Shown piece by piece: positions 25,812 through 33,959 of a DNA stretch of 47,852 nucleotides. This DNA comes from Streptomyces turgidiscabies Car8 (lineage in GTDB: Bacteria > Actinomycetota > Actinomycetes > Streptomycetales > Streptomycetaceae): assembly GCF_000331005.1 (NCBI RefSeq), contig NZ_AEJB01000414.1, positions 1 to 47,852 of the forward strand, given 5' to 3'. Below the pieces are notes generated by a model that was not told the origin of the DNA, ran no database searches, and saw only the letters and a program-made list of their open reading frames with translations. The translations under genes were made by a program, and so were the position numbers. Position 1 is the first letter of the stretch. Each line of letters starts with the position of its first letter.

Positions 25812-26363
25812 ATGAAACTCGCCAAGCGACTCATCCTCACCACCACAGCTTTCGCCGCCGTAGCCGCAGGTACGCTCGCGAGCGCGACCGTCGGCCAGGC
25901 CGCCGTCTCGCAGCCCGCCCGTCACGGCGTCGACGCCCCCGCCGCACTGAAGGTCCCCGACGGCAACAGACTCACCGGTGTCTTCTCCGCCGAAGGCGTC
26001 CAGACCTACACGTGCACCGACGGCGCCTGGAAGCTGCTGGAGCCCGCCGCCACGCTGTGGGCGAGGAGCGACCGTTCCCACCGCCCCGTCGCCCTCCACT
26101 CCCGTGGCCCGGTCTGGGTGTCCACGGTGGACGGCAGCGCGGTCAACGCCGCCGCCGTCGCCAACTCCCCCAAGACGGGCACCATTCCGGAGCTCCTCCT
26201 CAAGTCCACCACCACGCGCGGCACCGGTACCTTCGCCGATGTCTCCTACATCCAGCGCCTCAACACCCACGGCGGCGTCGCCCCTGCCGCCGCCTGCACC
26301 GGTACCGACCAGGTGAGCGTCCCGTACTCCGCGACGTACACGTTCTACAAGCCGGTCAAGTAG
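25812..26363 (+). CDS. Secreted DUF3455 protein
   Basis: 183 residues. Signal peptide MKLAKRLILTTTAFAAVAAG... cleaved near GQA (about residue 30). The mature domain matches the DUF3455 pattern: LKVPDGNRLTGVFSAEGVQTYTC near the start, PVALHSRGPVWVSTVDGSAV in the middle, LLKSTTTRGTGTFADVSYIQRLNTHGGVAP and a closing SVPYSATYTFYKP. Two cysteines (TYTC and AAACTGTDQV) are placed to form the fold's disulfide. Function unknown; homologues occur in bacteria and fungi. ATG with GGAG 9 nt upstream. Preceded by an unusual heptamer array and followed by a terminator, so monocistronic. Confidence 0.88.
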   Translation: MKLAKRLILTTTAFAAVAAGTLASATVGQAAVSQPARHGVDAPAALKVPDGNRLTGVFSAEGVQTYTCTDGAWKLLEPAATLWARSDRSHRPVALHSRGPVWVSTVDGSAVNAAAVANSPKTGTIPELLLKSTTTRGTGTFADVSYIQRLNTHGGVAPAAACTGTDQVSVPYSATYTFYKPVK

Positions 26364-26409
26364 TCGCGGATCGTCAACTGCCCTGATTTAGAGGGCAGAA
26401 GCGGCGTAA

Positions 26410-26456
26410 GGCCACGGTCCCGGTACCGGTACCGTCCGGCACCCGGGACTGTGGCC
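26410..26456 (+). terminator. Terminator after the DUF3455 gene
   Basis: 14-bp arms GGCCACGGTCCCGG (26410-26423) and CCGGGACTGTGGCC (26443-26456), 13 paired; the loop contains the palindrome GGTACCGGTACC. Confidence 0.7.
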
Positions 26457-26609
26457 TCCGTCGAGCTGCGGGAATCCGCAGACACCCTCCCTGTCGGGCT
26501 GCGGCGCCTGCCCGGTGTCCCCGTCGGGATGCGGTGCCCGGCGGATGGGCCGACGATGGAAGGGCAGGCCGCGCGGCGATCACGACCCTGGGGGGCGTGG
26601 AGATGTGAC

Positions 26610-27446
26610 ATGCCCGTTCACAGGATTCGCCCGGACATCAGCGTCCTGAACGACAGCCTCGAAGTGCCGGGAATCGGGCACCTCCCGGTGAACGCATTTG
26701 TCGTGCACGCTTCGCAGCCCGTCGTCATCGACAGCGGGCTCGGGCTGCCCGACCGCAACTTCCTGGAGGCGGTCGCCTCCGTGCTCGACCCCGCTGACGT
26801 GCGCTGGATCTGGCTGACGCACCCGGACCGTGATCACACAGGTGGGATCTTCGATCTGCTGGAAGCGGCGCCCGAAGCACGTGTCGTGACGACCTTCCTG
26901 TCCGCCGGGCTCATGTCCTGTGAGCGACCGCTGCCGCTCGACCGTCTGTATCTGCTCAACCCGGGCCAGACCCTGGACGTCGGCGACCGTACCCTCACGG
27001 GGTTCAGGCCGCCGCTTTTCGACAACCCGGCCACGGTCGGACTTTTCGACGACCGGTCGGGGGTCTGTTTCAGCTCCGACTGCTTCGGCGGGCCGATGCC
27101 CAGTGCCGAACTGGCAAACGCGGAGGACGTGGGCGCGGTCGGCGTGGAGGACCTGCGGGCCGCGCAGTTGCTGTGGGCCACGGTCGACAGCCCATGGGTG
27201 CACAACGTGGATGTCCGGAAGTTCCTCGCCACCTTCCAGCTGCTGCGGGACTGGGAACCGGAGCTCGTCCTGTCCACGCATCTGCCGCCGGCCCGGGGAA
27301 TGACCGGGCAGATGATCGACACGCTGGGCTCGGCACCCGGGGAGTCGGCGTTCGTGGGGCCGGATCAGGCGGCGCTGGAGGAGATGCTGGCCGGGTTCGA
27401 GCCCCCTGGCGGCGAGCAGCAGCCTGCGACCGCCGGCCGGGGATGA
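26610..27446 (+). CDS. Metallo-beta-lactamase-fold protein with atypical HxDxDH motif
   Basis: 278 residues. MBL-fold landmarks are VVIDSGLGLPDRN, THPDRDHTGGIF, CFSSDCFGG and LSTHLPPARG. The usual HxHxDH is HPDRDH, with Asp at the second ligand, closer to the HxExDH of diiron (ODP/flavodiiron) proteins than to zinc hydrolases. The segment that should provide the next His (VVTTFLSAGLMSC) has none. The late Asp and His remain. It may therefore bind iron or only one metal; the reaction is unknown. No flavodoxin domain. The frame is open 53 codons upstream, but ATG 26610 has GGAG 7 nt before it and matches the family start. Followed by msrA, which has its own promoter. Confidence 0.85.
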   Translation: MPVHRIRPDISVLNDSLEVPGIGHLPVNAFVVHASQPVVIDSGLGLPDRNFLEAVASVLDPADVRWIWLTHPDRDHTGGIFDLLEAAPEARVVTTFLSAGLMSCERPLPLDRLYLLNPGQTLDVGDRTLTGFRPPLFDNPATVGLFDDRSGVCFSSDCFGGPMPSAELANAEDVGAVGVEDLRAAQLLWATVDSPWVHNVDVRKFLATFQLLRDWEPELVLSTHLPPARGMTGQMIDTLGSAPGESAFVGPDQAALEEMLAGFEPPGGEQQPATAGRG

Positions 27447-27528
27447 CTCCAGCGCTGCCAAGCCGGCGGGTCGGCGCACTCCTCGCCGTGGTCGCCGGCC
27501 GACGACCGTCCGGCCGGTTGGCCGGGCA

Positions 27529-27555
27529 CGGAATTGCCTGGAACCCTCGTACGTT
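27529..27555 (+). promoter_or_regulatory. Sigma-R-like promoter of msrA
   Basis: GGAAT (27529-27533) and CGTT (27552-27555) match the sigma-R consensus GGAAT-N18-GTT, with 19 nt to GTT here. msrA is a known member of the thiol-oxidative stress regulon in S. coelicolor. Predicted leader about 75 nt. Confidence 0.55.
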
Positions 27556-27638
27556 GAGTCAAGCGGGCAAGGGATGCCGGTGATGTGCGAGCAGCCGAGC
27601 AGCCCAGCGACCGAGCTGACAGATATGGGAGGGCTGCA

Positions 27639-28151
27639 ATGGCTGCGCAGACGCAGAGGGCCGTGCTGGCGGGCGGATGCTTCTGGGGGATGGAGGAGTT
27701 GATCCGCCGCCATCCGGGCGTGACGGCGACCCGGGTCGGCTACACCGGCGGTGACGTGCCGAACGCCACGTACCGCAACCACGGCACGCACGCGGAGGCC
27801 ATCGAGATCCTCTTCGACCCCGAGGCGACCGATTTCCGCGCGATCCTGGAGCTTTTCTTCCAGATCCACGACCCGAGCACCAAAAACCGCCAGGGCAACG
27901 ACATCGGCCTCAGCTACCGCTCGGCGATCTACTACGTGGACGACGAGCAGAAGCGGATCGCCGAGGACACGATCGCCGACGTGGACGCCTCCGGCCTCTG
28001 GCCCGGCAAGGTCGTCACCGAGGTGGAGCCGGTCGGCCCCTTCTGGCAGGCCGAGCCCGAGCACCAGGACTACCTGCAGCACTACCCGAACGGCTACACC
28101 TGCCACTTCCCCCGCCCGGGATGGCGGCTGCCCGCCCGCACGGAGGGCTGA
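27639..28151 (+). CDS. msrA: Peptide-methionine (S)-S-oxide reductase
   Basis: 170 residues. Catalytic Cys14 lies in [13 protein letters not shown]; further motifs are [31 protein letters not shown] and [17 protein letters not shown] resolving Cys sits in the C-terminal [10 protein letters not shown]. It reduces methionine-S-sulfoxide in oxidised proteins, using thioredoxin or mycoredoxin for recycling, in the cytosol. ATG 27639 with GGGAGG 7 nt upstream; the 18-codon upstream extension has no support. It lies 192 nt behind the MBL-fold gene with a sigma-R-like promoter between. No msrB in the window. Confidence 0.96.
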   Translation: MAAQTQRAVLAGGCFWGMEELIRRHPGVTATRVGYTGGDVPNATYRNHGTHAEAIEILFDPEATDFRAILELFFQIHDPSTKNRQGNDIGLSYRSAIYYVDDEQKRIAEDTIADVDASGLWPGKVVTEVEPVGPFWQAEPEHQDYLQHYPNGYTCHFPRPGWRLPARTEG

Positions 28152-28208
28152 CGGCGAGAGGGCTGACCGAGAGAGGGCCGCTCTCGACCCCCTCTCCTCC
28201 TACTCCCC

Positions 28209-29357
28209 CTACTCCTGCTCCTGCTCCTGCTCCGTCTCCGCCGACACGACCGCTCGCGCCGACAGGTTCCGGATACGGCAGTAGCGGGCCGCCATTCCCG
28301 TGCCGTGGTAGCGCCACGGCAGGGCTTCCACATACCCGTCGACCAGCCTGAACTGCTCGATCGCGGCCTCGTCGCGGTCCTGGAGGGAGAGGTAGTACGC
28401 CAGGAGGTGGCGCAGTTCCGGCAGGCGCGGGTGGGTCGGGTCGGCCGCCGCCGCGTCGGCGAGGCCGGCGTTCACCCGGGCGATCATCTCGGGCGTACGG
28501 TCGGCGGCGCTGTCGTCCGAGTCGTCGTGCTCGAAGTGGGCGATCAGCGGGAGCACCGTCAACAGGCTGCCCAGTGGTGCGGCTGCCGCCGCGCGCTCCG
28601 CGAACTCGGTCGCGAGCTGCTTCGAGCCGCGCCACTTCTTGCACCAGTACTGCAGCGCCGAGAAGTGCGCCTCGTAGTGGTGCGGGTCGCGGGCGGTGAG
28701 CTGCGACCAGAGCCTGTCCATCTCGGAGTGCGGGTAGCCGAGGCCGAGCGCGGTCCAGATCTCCGTGACGTACGGGGTCGGGTCGTCCGGGCCGAGTGCC
28801 GCGGCCCTCGCTATCTCCTCGCGGGAGCGCTGCAGCATCCGGTGGAAGCCCGCGAACTGCTCGCCCGTCGTCCTGCTGGCCAGCTTGGCGCCCCGGATGT
28901 TCCAGGCGAGGATCACCGTGCTGCGGGCACGGACCAGGGCTGCGTCAGGGTCGTCGGATCCGGCCGGCCCGTCGGCCTCCCAGGCGAGCAGCCAAGTGTC
29001 GTCCTCGGCGGCGATGTCCGCCAACAGATAGGTGGCCAGGGAACGGCGGTCCCAGTCCCGGCCGATACCGCGCAGCAGTTCGGCTGCGGCCCTCCAGCCG
29101 GCGTCACCACCGCCCCGTACCGCGTCGAGTGCCGCCTCCCAGCCGGCCGGCAGCGGTCCCGCCGTCTTCGTGTTCTGCCGCTCGGCGGGCAGGAGGCCGA
29201 GCCGCGCGGCGGCCTCCGCGCCACCGTCACCGTCCTCACCGCCGCCCTTTCGCGACGCCTGGGCGACGAACTCCTTGACGAACACCCCGCCCAGCCAGAG
29301 CACGACGATCACGGTGGGCACGGCCAGGATGCCCAGGATCCACAGCAGTACGGTCAT
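28209..29357 (-). CDS. Membrane-anchored helical-repeat protein, paralogue A, coupled to M48 protease
   Basis: 382 residues. One N-terminal transmembrane helix (MTVLLWILGILAVPTVIVVL), a short charged linker and a long cytoplasmic or lumenal helical domain with TPR-like character. Blocks DPTPYVTEIW, ALQYWCKKWRGSKQLATEF, APLGSLLTVLPLIAHFEH, LPELRHLLAYYLSL and VDGYVEALPW recur at the same places in the protein encoded at 31272-32390, so the two are paralogues. The start ATG overlaps the protease stop (ATGA), indicating translational coupling. The tail is Glu-Gln repeats (TEQEQEQEQE) encoded by a CTCCTG-type microsatellite. No known family name comes to mind. Confidence 0.85.
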   Translation of the reverse strand: MTVLLWILGILAVPTVIVVLWLGGVFVKEFVAQASRKGGGEDGDGGAEAAARLGLLPAERQNTKTAGPLPAGWEAALDAVRGGGDAGWRAAAELLRGIGRDWDRRSLATYLLADIAAEDDTWLLAWEADGPAGSDDPDAALVRARSTVILAWNIRGAKLASRTTGEQFAGFHRMLQRSREEIARAAALGPDDPTPYVTEIWTALGLGYPHSEMDRLWSQLTARDPHHYEAHFSALQYWCKKWRGSKQLATEFAERAAAAAPLGSLLTVLPLIAHFEHDDSDDSAADRTPEMIARVNAGLADAAAADPTHPRLPELRHLLAYYLSLQDRDEAAIEQFRLVDGYVEALPWRYHGTGMAARYCRIRNLSARAVVSAETEQEQEQE

Positions 29358-31021
29358 CGGGGAGCGTCCGTTTCTCGGGTCGCGGGGTCGCGGGGAGCGG
29401 GGGGAAGCAGGGCGCGCAGCGGGGCGGTGTCCGGGGGATCGGCGAGGGCCGTGTCCACGGCGCCGGCGATCGCGGCCTCCAGCCCCGGGGCGCCGGCGTC
29501 CGGTGTGGCGCCCGGCGTCGGCAGCAGACGTGCCTTCGCCGGCTGCTCCCAGGAGAACTCCCAGCGCATCCGCGACCGCGCGCTGAACTCCGCCATCACC
29601 ATGCTGTGCAACGAGTTGTGCAGGGTCGGGCGGACGAACTCGCGGAACGCCCGTCCCTTCGCCGCGACCGCCTCGTCCGACAGCGGCAACCTGCGTGCCA
29701 GCTGCCACAGTTGGCCGTCGTCGATGAGGGTGAGGAGGGCCGGGAGGGAGGGGCGGTCCTTCGTGTACAGGGCGAGGGCCCGGTGCAGCGGGGTGTTCAG
29801 CGTGGCGAGGCTGCCGGACATCGCGCCGTCGAGGAGTTCCTGCCAGTCGGCGGTGCGCGGCAACTGCCGTACCTCGTCGGTCAGTACGGCCTCCTCCAGC
29901 GCGGCGAACGTACGCACCTCGTCGGTCAGTACGGCGATGGCGGCACCGTGGGCCTCGTCCGCGCGGCCGTCGGCGGGCAGCAGCTCGATCCGGCGTACGC
30001 GGTCGGCGACGGCCGGGTGAGAGTCGTACGGCGAGGTCGGCTCCGTGGGCAACTCGCTGCGCAGGCTGGCCAGTTCGAGCTGGCGGGCGGTCAGCATCCG
30101 GCCGAAGCCGCCGAACACCTCACCGTGCGGCGGCAGCAGCCCGGCTTCGGTGCCGAGGGTGGCGTAGGAGCGCACGTAGAAGCCGAACGCGCCGTCCAGC
30201 ACCGGGATTTCGCGCAGTGCGGACGCGATGGCGTCGCGGCCGGCTATCCGGGCGGCGGAGGCGTCGGCCGCGTACTCCTGGCGGCGGGAGTCGGCGAGTG
30301 TGGCGCGGAGGTACACCTTGGCGTAAGCGGTGTAGATCCGGGCCAGCGCGCGGTACGTGATACCCGCGCCCGCCGTGTCGATCGTCCGCGCCGCCTTGCC
30401 CCTGGCCTCGGCCCTGGCGTTCTTCCGCTCCTGCCGGGCCCGTTCCCGGGCTTCCGTGCTGCCGGCGCGCTCCTCGAAGTTCCTTATGGTGCGCACGAGT
30501 TGGACGCGTCCGCGCAGGGTGAGGGCGGCCAGACGGGTGTCGGAACCCGCGTAGTGGCCGAGCTCATGGGCGAGGACCGCGCGCAGCTGGGCCTCGGTCA
30601 GCCCCTGCATGAGGGGTACGCCGAGGTAGAGCCGGCGCGGTCCGGTGAGGAGGCCGAGCAGACGGGCGTCCTCGCTGACGGCGGCGTTGACATCGCCGGT
30701 GAGGACGATACGGGACGGGGCGCGGGTGCCGACCTGCTCGGCCAACTCCCGCACGATGCGCCAGAGTTCGGGCTCCTCGGCCTCGGTCACGGGCAGGCCC
30801 GGGGGCTCCTCGCCCTTCGGTGTCCGCAGCATGAGCAGGCCGCGGGCCAACGGAATCGCCAGCAGTACGGAGACGGCCGTCAGTTTCGCCGCGACCGCCG
30901 TCGGGGCGTGTGCGAAGAGCAGGAAGTCGGTGCCGGCGAGCGCCGCCAGCAGAAGCACGCCGAGCAGATAGAAGCCGGCGAGCAGTACGAGAGCGCGCAG
31001 CGCGCGCAGGGTCGAGCCCAT
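29354..31021 (-). CDS. Integral membrane M48-family metalloprotease
   Basis: 555 residues. Two N-terminal transmembrane helices (about 8-30 and 40-62), then the gluzincin domain: zinc motif HELGH at 152-156 (AVLAHELGHYAG) and third ligand Glu249 in RRQEYAADASAARIAG. This is HtpX/Ste24-like M48 chemistry, so it should cleave membrane or misfolded proteins at the membrane surface. The C-terminal half (about 330-555) is a helical extension beyond the usual HtpX length and ends Pro/Ala-rich. It is flanked by two paralogous membrane-anchored proteins and overlaps the downstream one by 4 nt. Its own promoter lies at 31112-31155. GGAGGG about 11 nt upstream. Confidence 0.92.
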   Translation of the reverse strand: MGSTLRALRALVLLAGFYLLGVLLLAALAGTDFLLFAHAPTAVAAKLTAVSVLLAIPLARGLLMLRTPKGEEPPGLPVTEAEEPELWRIVRELAEQVGTRAPSRIVLTGDVNAAVSEDARLLGLLTGPRRLYLGVPLMQGLTEAQLRAVLAHELGHYAGSDTRLAALTLRGRVQLVRTIRNFEERAGSTEARERARQERKNARAEARGKAARTIDTAGAGITYRALARIYTAYAKVYLRATLADSRRQEYAADASAARIAGRDAIASALREIPVLDGAFGFYVRSYATLGTEAGLLPPHGEVFGGFGRMLTARQLELASLRSELPTEPTSPYDSHPAVADRVRRIELLPADGRADEAHGAAIAVLTDEVRTFAALEEAVLTDEVRQLPRTADWQELLDGAMSGSLATLNTPLHRALALYTKDRPSLPALLTLIDDGQLWQLARRLPLSDEAVAAKGRAFREFVRPTLHNSLHSMVMAEFSARSRMRWEFSWEQPAKARLLPTPGATPDAGAPGLEAAIAGAVDTALADPPDTAPLRALLPPAPRDPATRETDAPR

Positions 31022-31111
31022 CGGGCCGGGATCCCTCCACGGGGAACGGGGACGGTAGGAAGGGCGCGCGGCCGAGCGGTGGGGTCATGACCGGCGGGTG
31101 GGGGGAAGCGG

Positions 31112-31155
31112 AGTATCGCCTACGGGCACGCGGGCAGGCAAGGCATGATCATGCC
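31112..31155 (-). promoter_or_regulatory. Promoter with perfect 14-bp palindrome upstream of the M48 gene
   Basis: Minus strand: palindrome GGCATGATCATGCC (31142-31155) abuts a -35 TTGCCT (31136-31141); 18-nt spacer; -10 GATACT (31112-31117). Predicted leader about 85 nt. The palindrome is a good activator or repressor site. Confidence 0.5.
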
Positions 31156-31271
31156 AGCGGGGACGGGGTGGGACAGAGGGCGTCAGGACGGACGCGCGCC
31201 GTCCTTTCCCTGTCCCCGGACGCCTCCGCCCGTCGCGGTCACGGCCACCTGGGAGGGCGCCGTTCCCCCGC

Positions 31272-32390
31272 TCACCGCAGCAGCGTCGCCGGGCTTCCGC
31301 CGTTCGCCTCGTACCCGGCCACCGCCAGCGCCCGGTACACCGCGAACTCCGACGCCGGGTCGGCGGTGAGGGTCCAGGGGAGCGCGCCCACGTGGCCGTC
31401 CACGTGCACCAGCTGGCTCATGGCCTCCGCCCAGCGCTCGGAGCGCACCAGGAAGAAGATCAGCAGATGGCGTACGTGAGCGAGCATCGGGTCGTCGGGA
31501 CGGGCCGCGTGGACCGCGTACAGCGCGCCGTGGATCGACTTCGTCACCACTTCGCTCTGGTAGAAGCCGCTGACCAGGTTGATCTCGGGGAGATGCTCGA
31601 ACACCGCGAACAGGGGCATCGCCGCGAGCAGCGAGCCCTCGGGGGCCCGGGCCGCCGCCGCTTCCGTGAACGACATCGCCAGCGCGCGCGAGCCGTGCCA
31701 CTTCTCGCACCAGTAGTGCAGCGCCGCGAGATGCGCCCCCATGTGCTCCGGAGCCCGGTCGAGGATCTTCAGCCAGAGCTGCTCGAACTCCGGCCGGGAG
31801 TACGCCAGCCCGCGCGCCACCGACAGCTCCACGATGTACGGGACGGGGTCACCGGGGGAGAGGAGCGCCGCGTCGCCGCACGCCGCCTTCGCCTCCTCCA
31901 TGATGATCCGGAACTCGTCCGTCCCGGGCGTCGACGTCCGCCACGCCTGCTGCACCAGGAACTCCGCGTGCACCGCCGCGCCGCCCGCGTCCTTGGGCAT
32001 CTCCGTCCGCCACACCCGCAGCCACTGGCCGCCCGGCGTCTCGCTCACCCCGCCGGGGCGCTGCCGCAGCTCCAGCGACGCGGCGCCCGCGAAGGCCTGC
32101 ACGCGCTGCCAGCGCCGCTCACCGTCCTTCTCCGTGCCGGCGAGGAGCTGCGCCGCCGCTCTGTAGTCCTGTGTGCGCTGCACGACGTCCAGGACGTCCA
32201 GCAGATCCTGGTCGGGGCCGGGCATCCGGATGTCCAGCGCCTCCTGCCGGACGAAGCCGTAGTTCGCCGGGTCCGCGGCGTCCGGGTCCCCGGGGGCGAC
32301 CTGCTGAATACCGGCACTCCTGCGCCGCACGAACGGCAACACCACGAAGCCCAGCATGACCAGCGCCATCAGGACCCAGAGAATCTCCAT
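31272..32390 (-). CDS. Membrane-anchored helical-repeat protein, paralogue B
   Basis: 372 residues. N-terminal transmembrane helix (MEILWVLMALVMLGFVVLPF) followed by an Arg stop-transfer, then a helical domain collinear with paralogue A: DPVPYIVELSVARGLAY, ALHYWCEKWHGSRALAMSF, APEGSLLAAMPLFAVFEH, LAHVRHLLIFFLV, VDGHVGALPW. Identity is concentrated in the middle (YWCxKWxGS) and the C-terminal third; the N-terminal third differs. Read before the protease gene on the same strand, with a 250-nt gap that contains another promoter. No enzyme motif is visible; the repeats suggest protein binding. Divergent from metB. Confidence 0.85.
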   Translation of the reverse strand: MEILWVLMALVMLGFVVLPFVRRRSAGIQQVAPGDPDAADPANYGFVRQEALDIRMPGPDQDLLDVLDVVQRTQDYRAAAQLLAGTEKDGERRWQRVQAFAGAASLELRQRPGGVSETPGGQWLRVWRTEMPKDAGGAAVHAEFLVQQAWRTSTPGTDEFRIIMEEAKAACGDAALLSPGDPVPYIVELSVARGLAYSRPEFEQLWLKILDRAPEHMGAHLAALHYWCEKWHGSRALAMSFTEAAAARAPEGSLLAAMPLFAVFEHLPEINLVSGFYQSEVVTKSIHGALYAVHAARPDDPMLAHVRHLLIFFLVRSERWAEAMSQLVHVDGHVGALPWTLTADPASEFAVYRALAVAGYEANGGSPATLLR

Positions 32391-32522
32391 GCCCCAAGCG
32401 AACCAGACGGCTCTGACAATTGGCGAACCAGGCCCGTCCCCACCCCGTCCCGGCCCGCCCCGAACCCGGTCCCACAGGCGGTGGGCGTCATCGAACCCGC
32501 GAGCGCACTACCCTCGGTGCAC

Positions 32523-33677
32523 ATGAGCGACAGGCACATCAGTCAGCACTTCGAGACCCTCGCGATCCACGCGGGCAACACCGCGGATCCCCTCACCGGC
32601 GCGGTCGTCCCGCCGATCTACCAGGTCTCGACCTACAAGCAGGACGGCGTCGGCGGCCTGCGCGGCGGATACGAGTACAGCCGCAGCGCCAATCCGACCC
32701 GCACCGCCCTCGAAGAGAACCTCGCGGCCCTGGAGGGCGGTCGCCGCGGTCTCGCGTTCGCGTCCGGACTGGCGGCCGAGGACTGCCTGTTGCGTACGCT
32801 GCTCAGCCCCGGCGACCACGTGGTCATCCCCAACGACGCCTACGGCGGCACGTTCCGGCTCTTCGCGAAGGTCGTCGCCCGGTGGGGCGTCGAGTGGTCG
32901 GTCGCCGACACCAGCGACCCCGCCGCCGTACGGGCCGCCCTCACCCCGAAGACCAAGGTCGTGTGGGTGGAGACCCCCTCCAACCCGCTCCTCGGTATCA
33001 CCGACATCGCCGCCGTCGCCCAGATCGCCCGCGGCGCCGGTGCCCGGCTCGTCGTCGACAACACCTTCGCCACGCCCTACCTCCAGCAGCCGCTGGCCCT
33101 CGGCGCGGACGTCGTCGTGCACTCCCTGACCAAGTACATGGGCGGCCACTCCGACGTCGTCGGCGGCGCCCTGGTCACCGGCGACCAGGAACTCGGCGAG
33201 GAACTGGCGTACCACCAGAACGCGATGGGCGCGGTCGCCGGGCCCTTCGACTCCTGGCTGGTGCTGCGCGGCGCCAAGACCCTCGCCGTGCGGATGGACC
33301 GCCACAGCGAGAACGCCACCAGGATCGCCGACATGCTCACCCGGCACGCGCGCGTGACGCGCGTTCTGTACCCGGGGCTCCCGGAGCACCCCGGTCACGA
33401 GGTCGCCGCCAAGCAGATGCGGGCGTTCGGCGGCATGATCTCGTTCCAGGTCCAGGGCGGCGAGGAGGCGGCCGTCGAGGTCTGCAACCGCGCCAAGGTG
33501 TTCACGCTCGGCGAGTCCCTCGGCGGTGTGGAGTCCCTGATCGAGCACCCGGGACGCATGACGCACGCGTCCGTCGCCGGGTCGGCCCTGGAGGTGCCGG
33601 GCGACCTCGTACGCCTCTCCGTGGGCATCGAGAACGTCGACGACCTGCTGGAGGACCTCCAGCAGGCCATCGGCTAG
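32523..33677 (+). CDS. metB: Cystathionine gamma-synthase (Cys/Met PLP enzyme)
   Basis: 384 residues of the trans-sulfuration fold-type I family. PLP lysine is Lys204 in VVVHSLTKYMGGHSDVVGG; other active-site segments are YEYSRSANPTR, IPNDAYGGTFRL, WVETPSNPLLGITD and the late SLGGVESLIEHPGRMTH. It joins O-succinyl- or O-acetylhomoserine with cysteine to give cystathionine; a gamma-lyase activity cannot be excluded from sequence. ATG 32523 is the family start. TACCCT ends 8 nt before it with no Shine-Dalgarno, so probably leaderless. The long open frame upstream is antisense to paralogue B. Terminator at 33686. Confidence 0.92.
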   Translation: MSDRHISQHFETLAIHAGNTADPLTGAVVPPIYQVSTYKQDGVGGLRGGYEYSRSANPTRTALEENLAALEGGRRGLAFASGLAAEDCLLRTLLSPGDHVVIPNDAYGGTFRLFAKVVARWGVEWSVADTSDPAAVRAALTPKTKVVWVETPSNPLLGITDIAAVAQIARGAGARLVVDNTFATPYLQQPLALGADVVVHSLTKYMGGHSDVVGGALVTGDQELGEELAYHQNAMGAVAGPFDSWLVLRGAKTLAVRMDRHSENATRIADMLTRHARVTRVLYPGLPEHPGHEVAAKQMRAFGGMISFQVQGGEEAAVEVCNRAKVFTLGESLGGVESLIEHPGRMTHASVAGSALEVPGDLVRLSVGIENVDDLLEDLQQAIG

Positions 33678-33685
33678 ACCGGCCG

Positions 33686-33712
33686 GAGACCCGGTCACCG
33701 AGACCGGGTCTC
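33686..33712. terminator. Bidirectional terminator after metB
   Basis: Perfect 11-bp arms GAGACCCGGTC (33686-33696) and GACCGGGTCTC (33702-33712), 5-nt loop, between convergent genes. Confidence 0.85.
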
Positions 33713-33959
33713 ACCAGCCGTTCACGGGTGGAGTCGTGTGCGACGGAGGCACCACCCACGGCTGGACCGTCGCCGCCCACACGCTGAACACGAGCACCGC
33801 GACGACCAGCAGCAGCCACATCAGCCGCCGCGCCGCCTGCCTGCGCCGCAGCATCCGGCCGCCACGCCGTACGACCTCCACGTACAGGTCGGGGGGCACC
33901 GGGGGCGGCCTGCCCTCCATGATCTGCCGCGCGGCGACCTCCCGGTCCCGCCGGCTCAC
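33711..33959 (-). CDS. Small single-pass membrane protein coupled to a sigma-like factor
   Basis: 82 residues. Cytosolic N-terminus (MSRRDREVAARQIMEGRPPPVPPDLYVEVVRRGGRMLRR), one transmembrane helix (LMWLLLVVAVLVFSVWAATV) and a short Pro-rich outer tail ending VNGW. Its ATG overlaps the stop of the sigma-like gene (ATGA). Position and topology are those of an anti-sigma factor, but there is no HxxxCxxC zinc motif and the cytosolic part is only about 45 residues. I therefore call it a candidate partner only. Confidence 0.75.
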   Translation of the reverse strand: MSRRDREVAARQIMEGRPPPVPPDLYVEVVRRGGRMLRRRQAARRLMWLLLVVAVLVFSVWAATVQPWVVPPSHTTPPVNGW

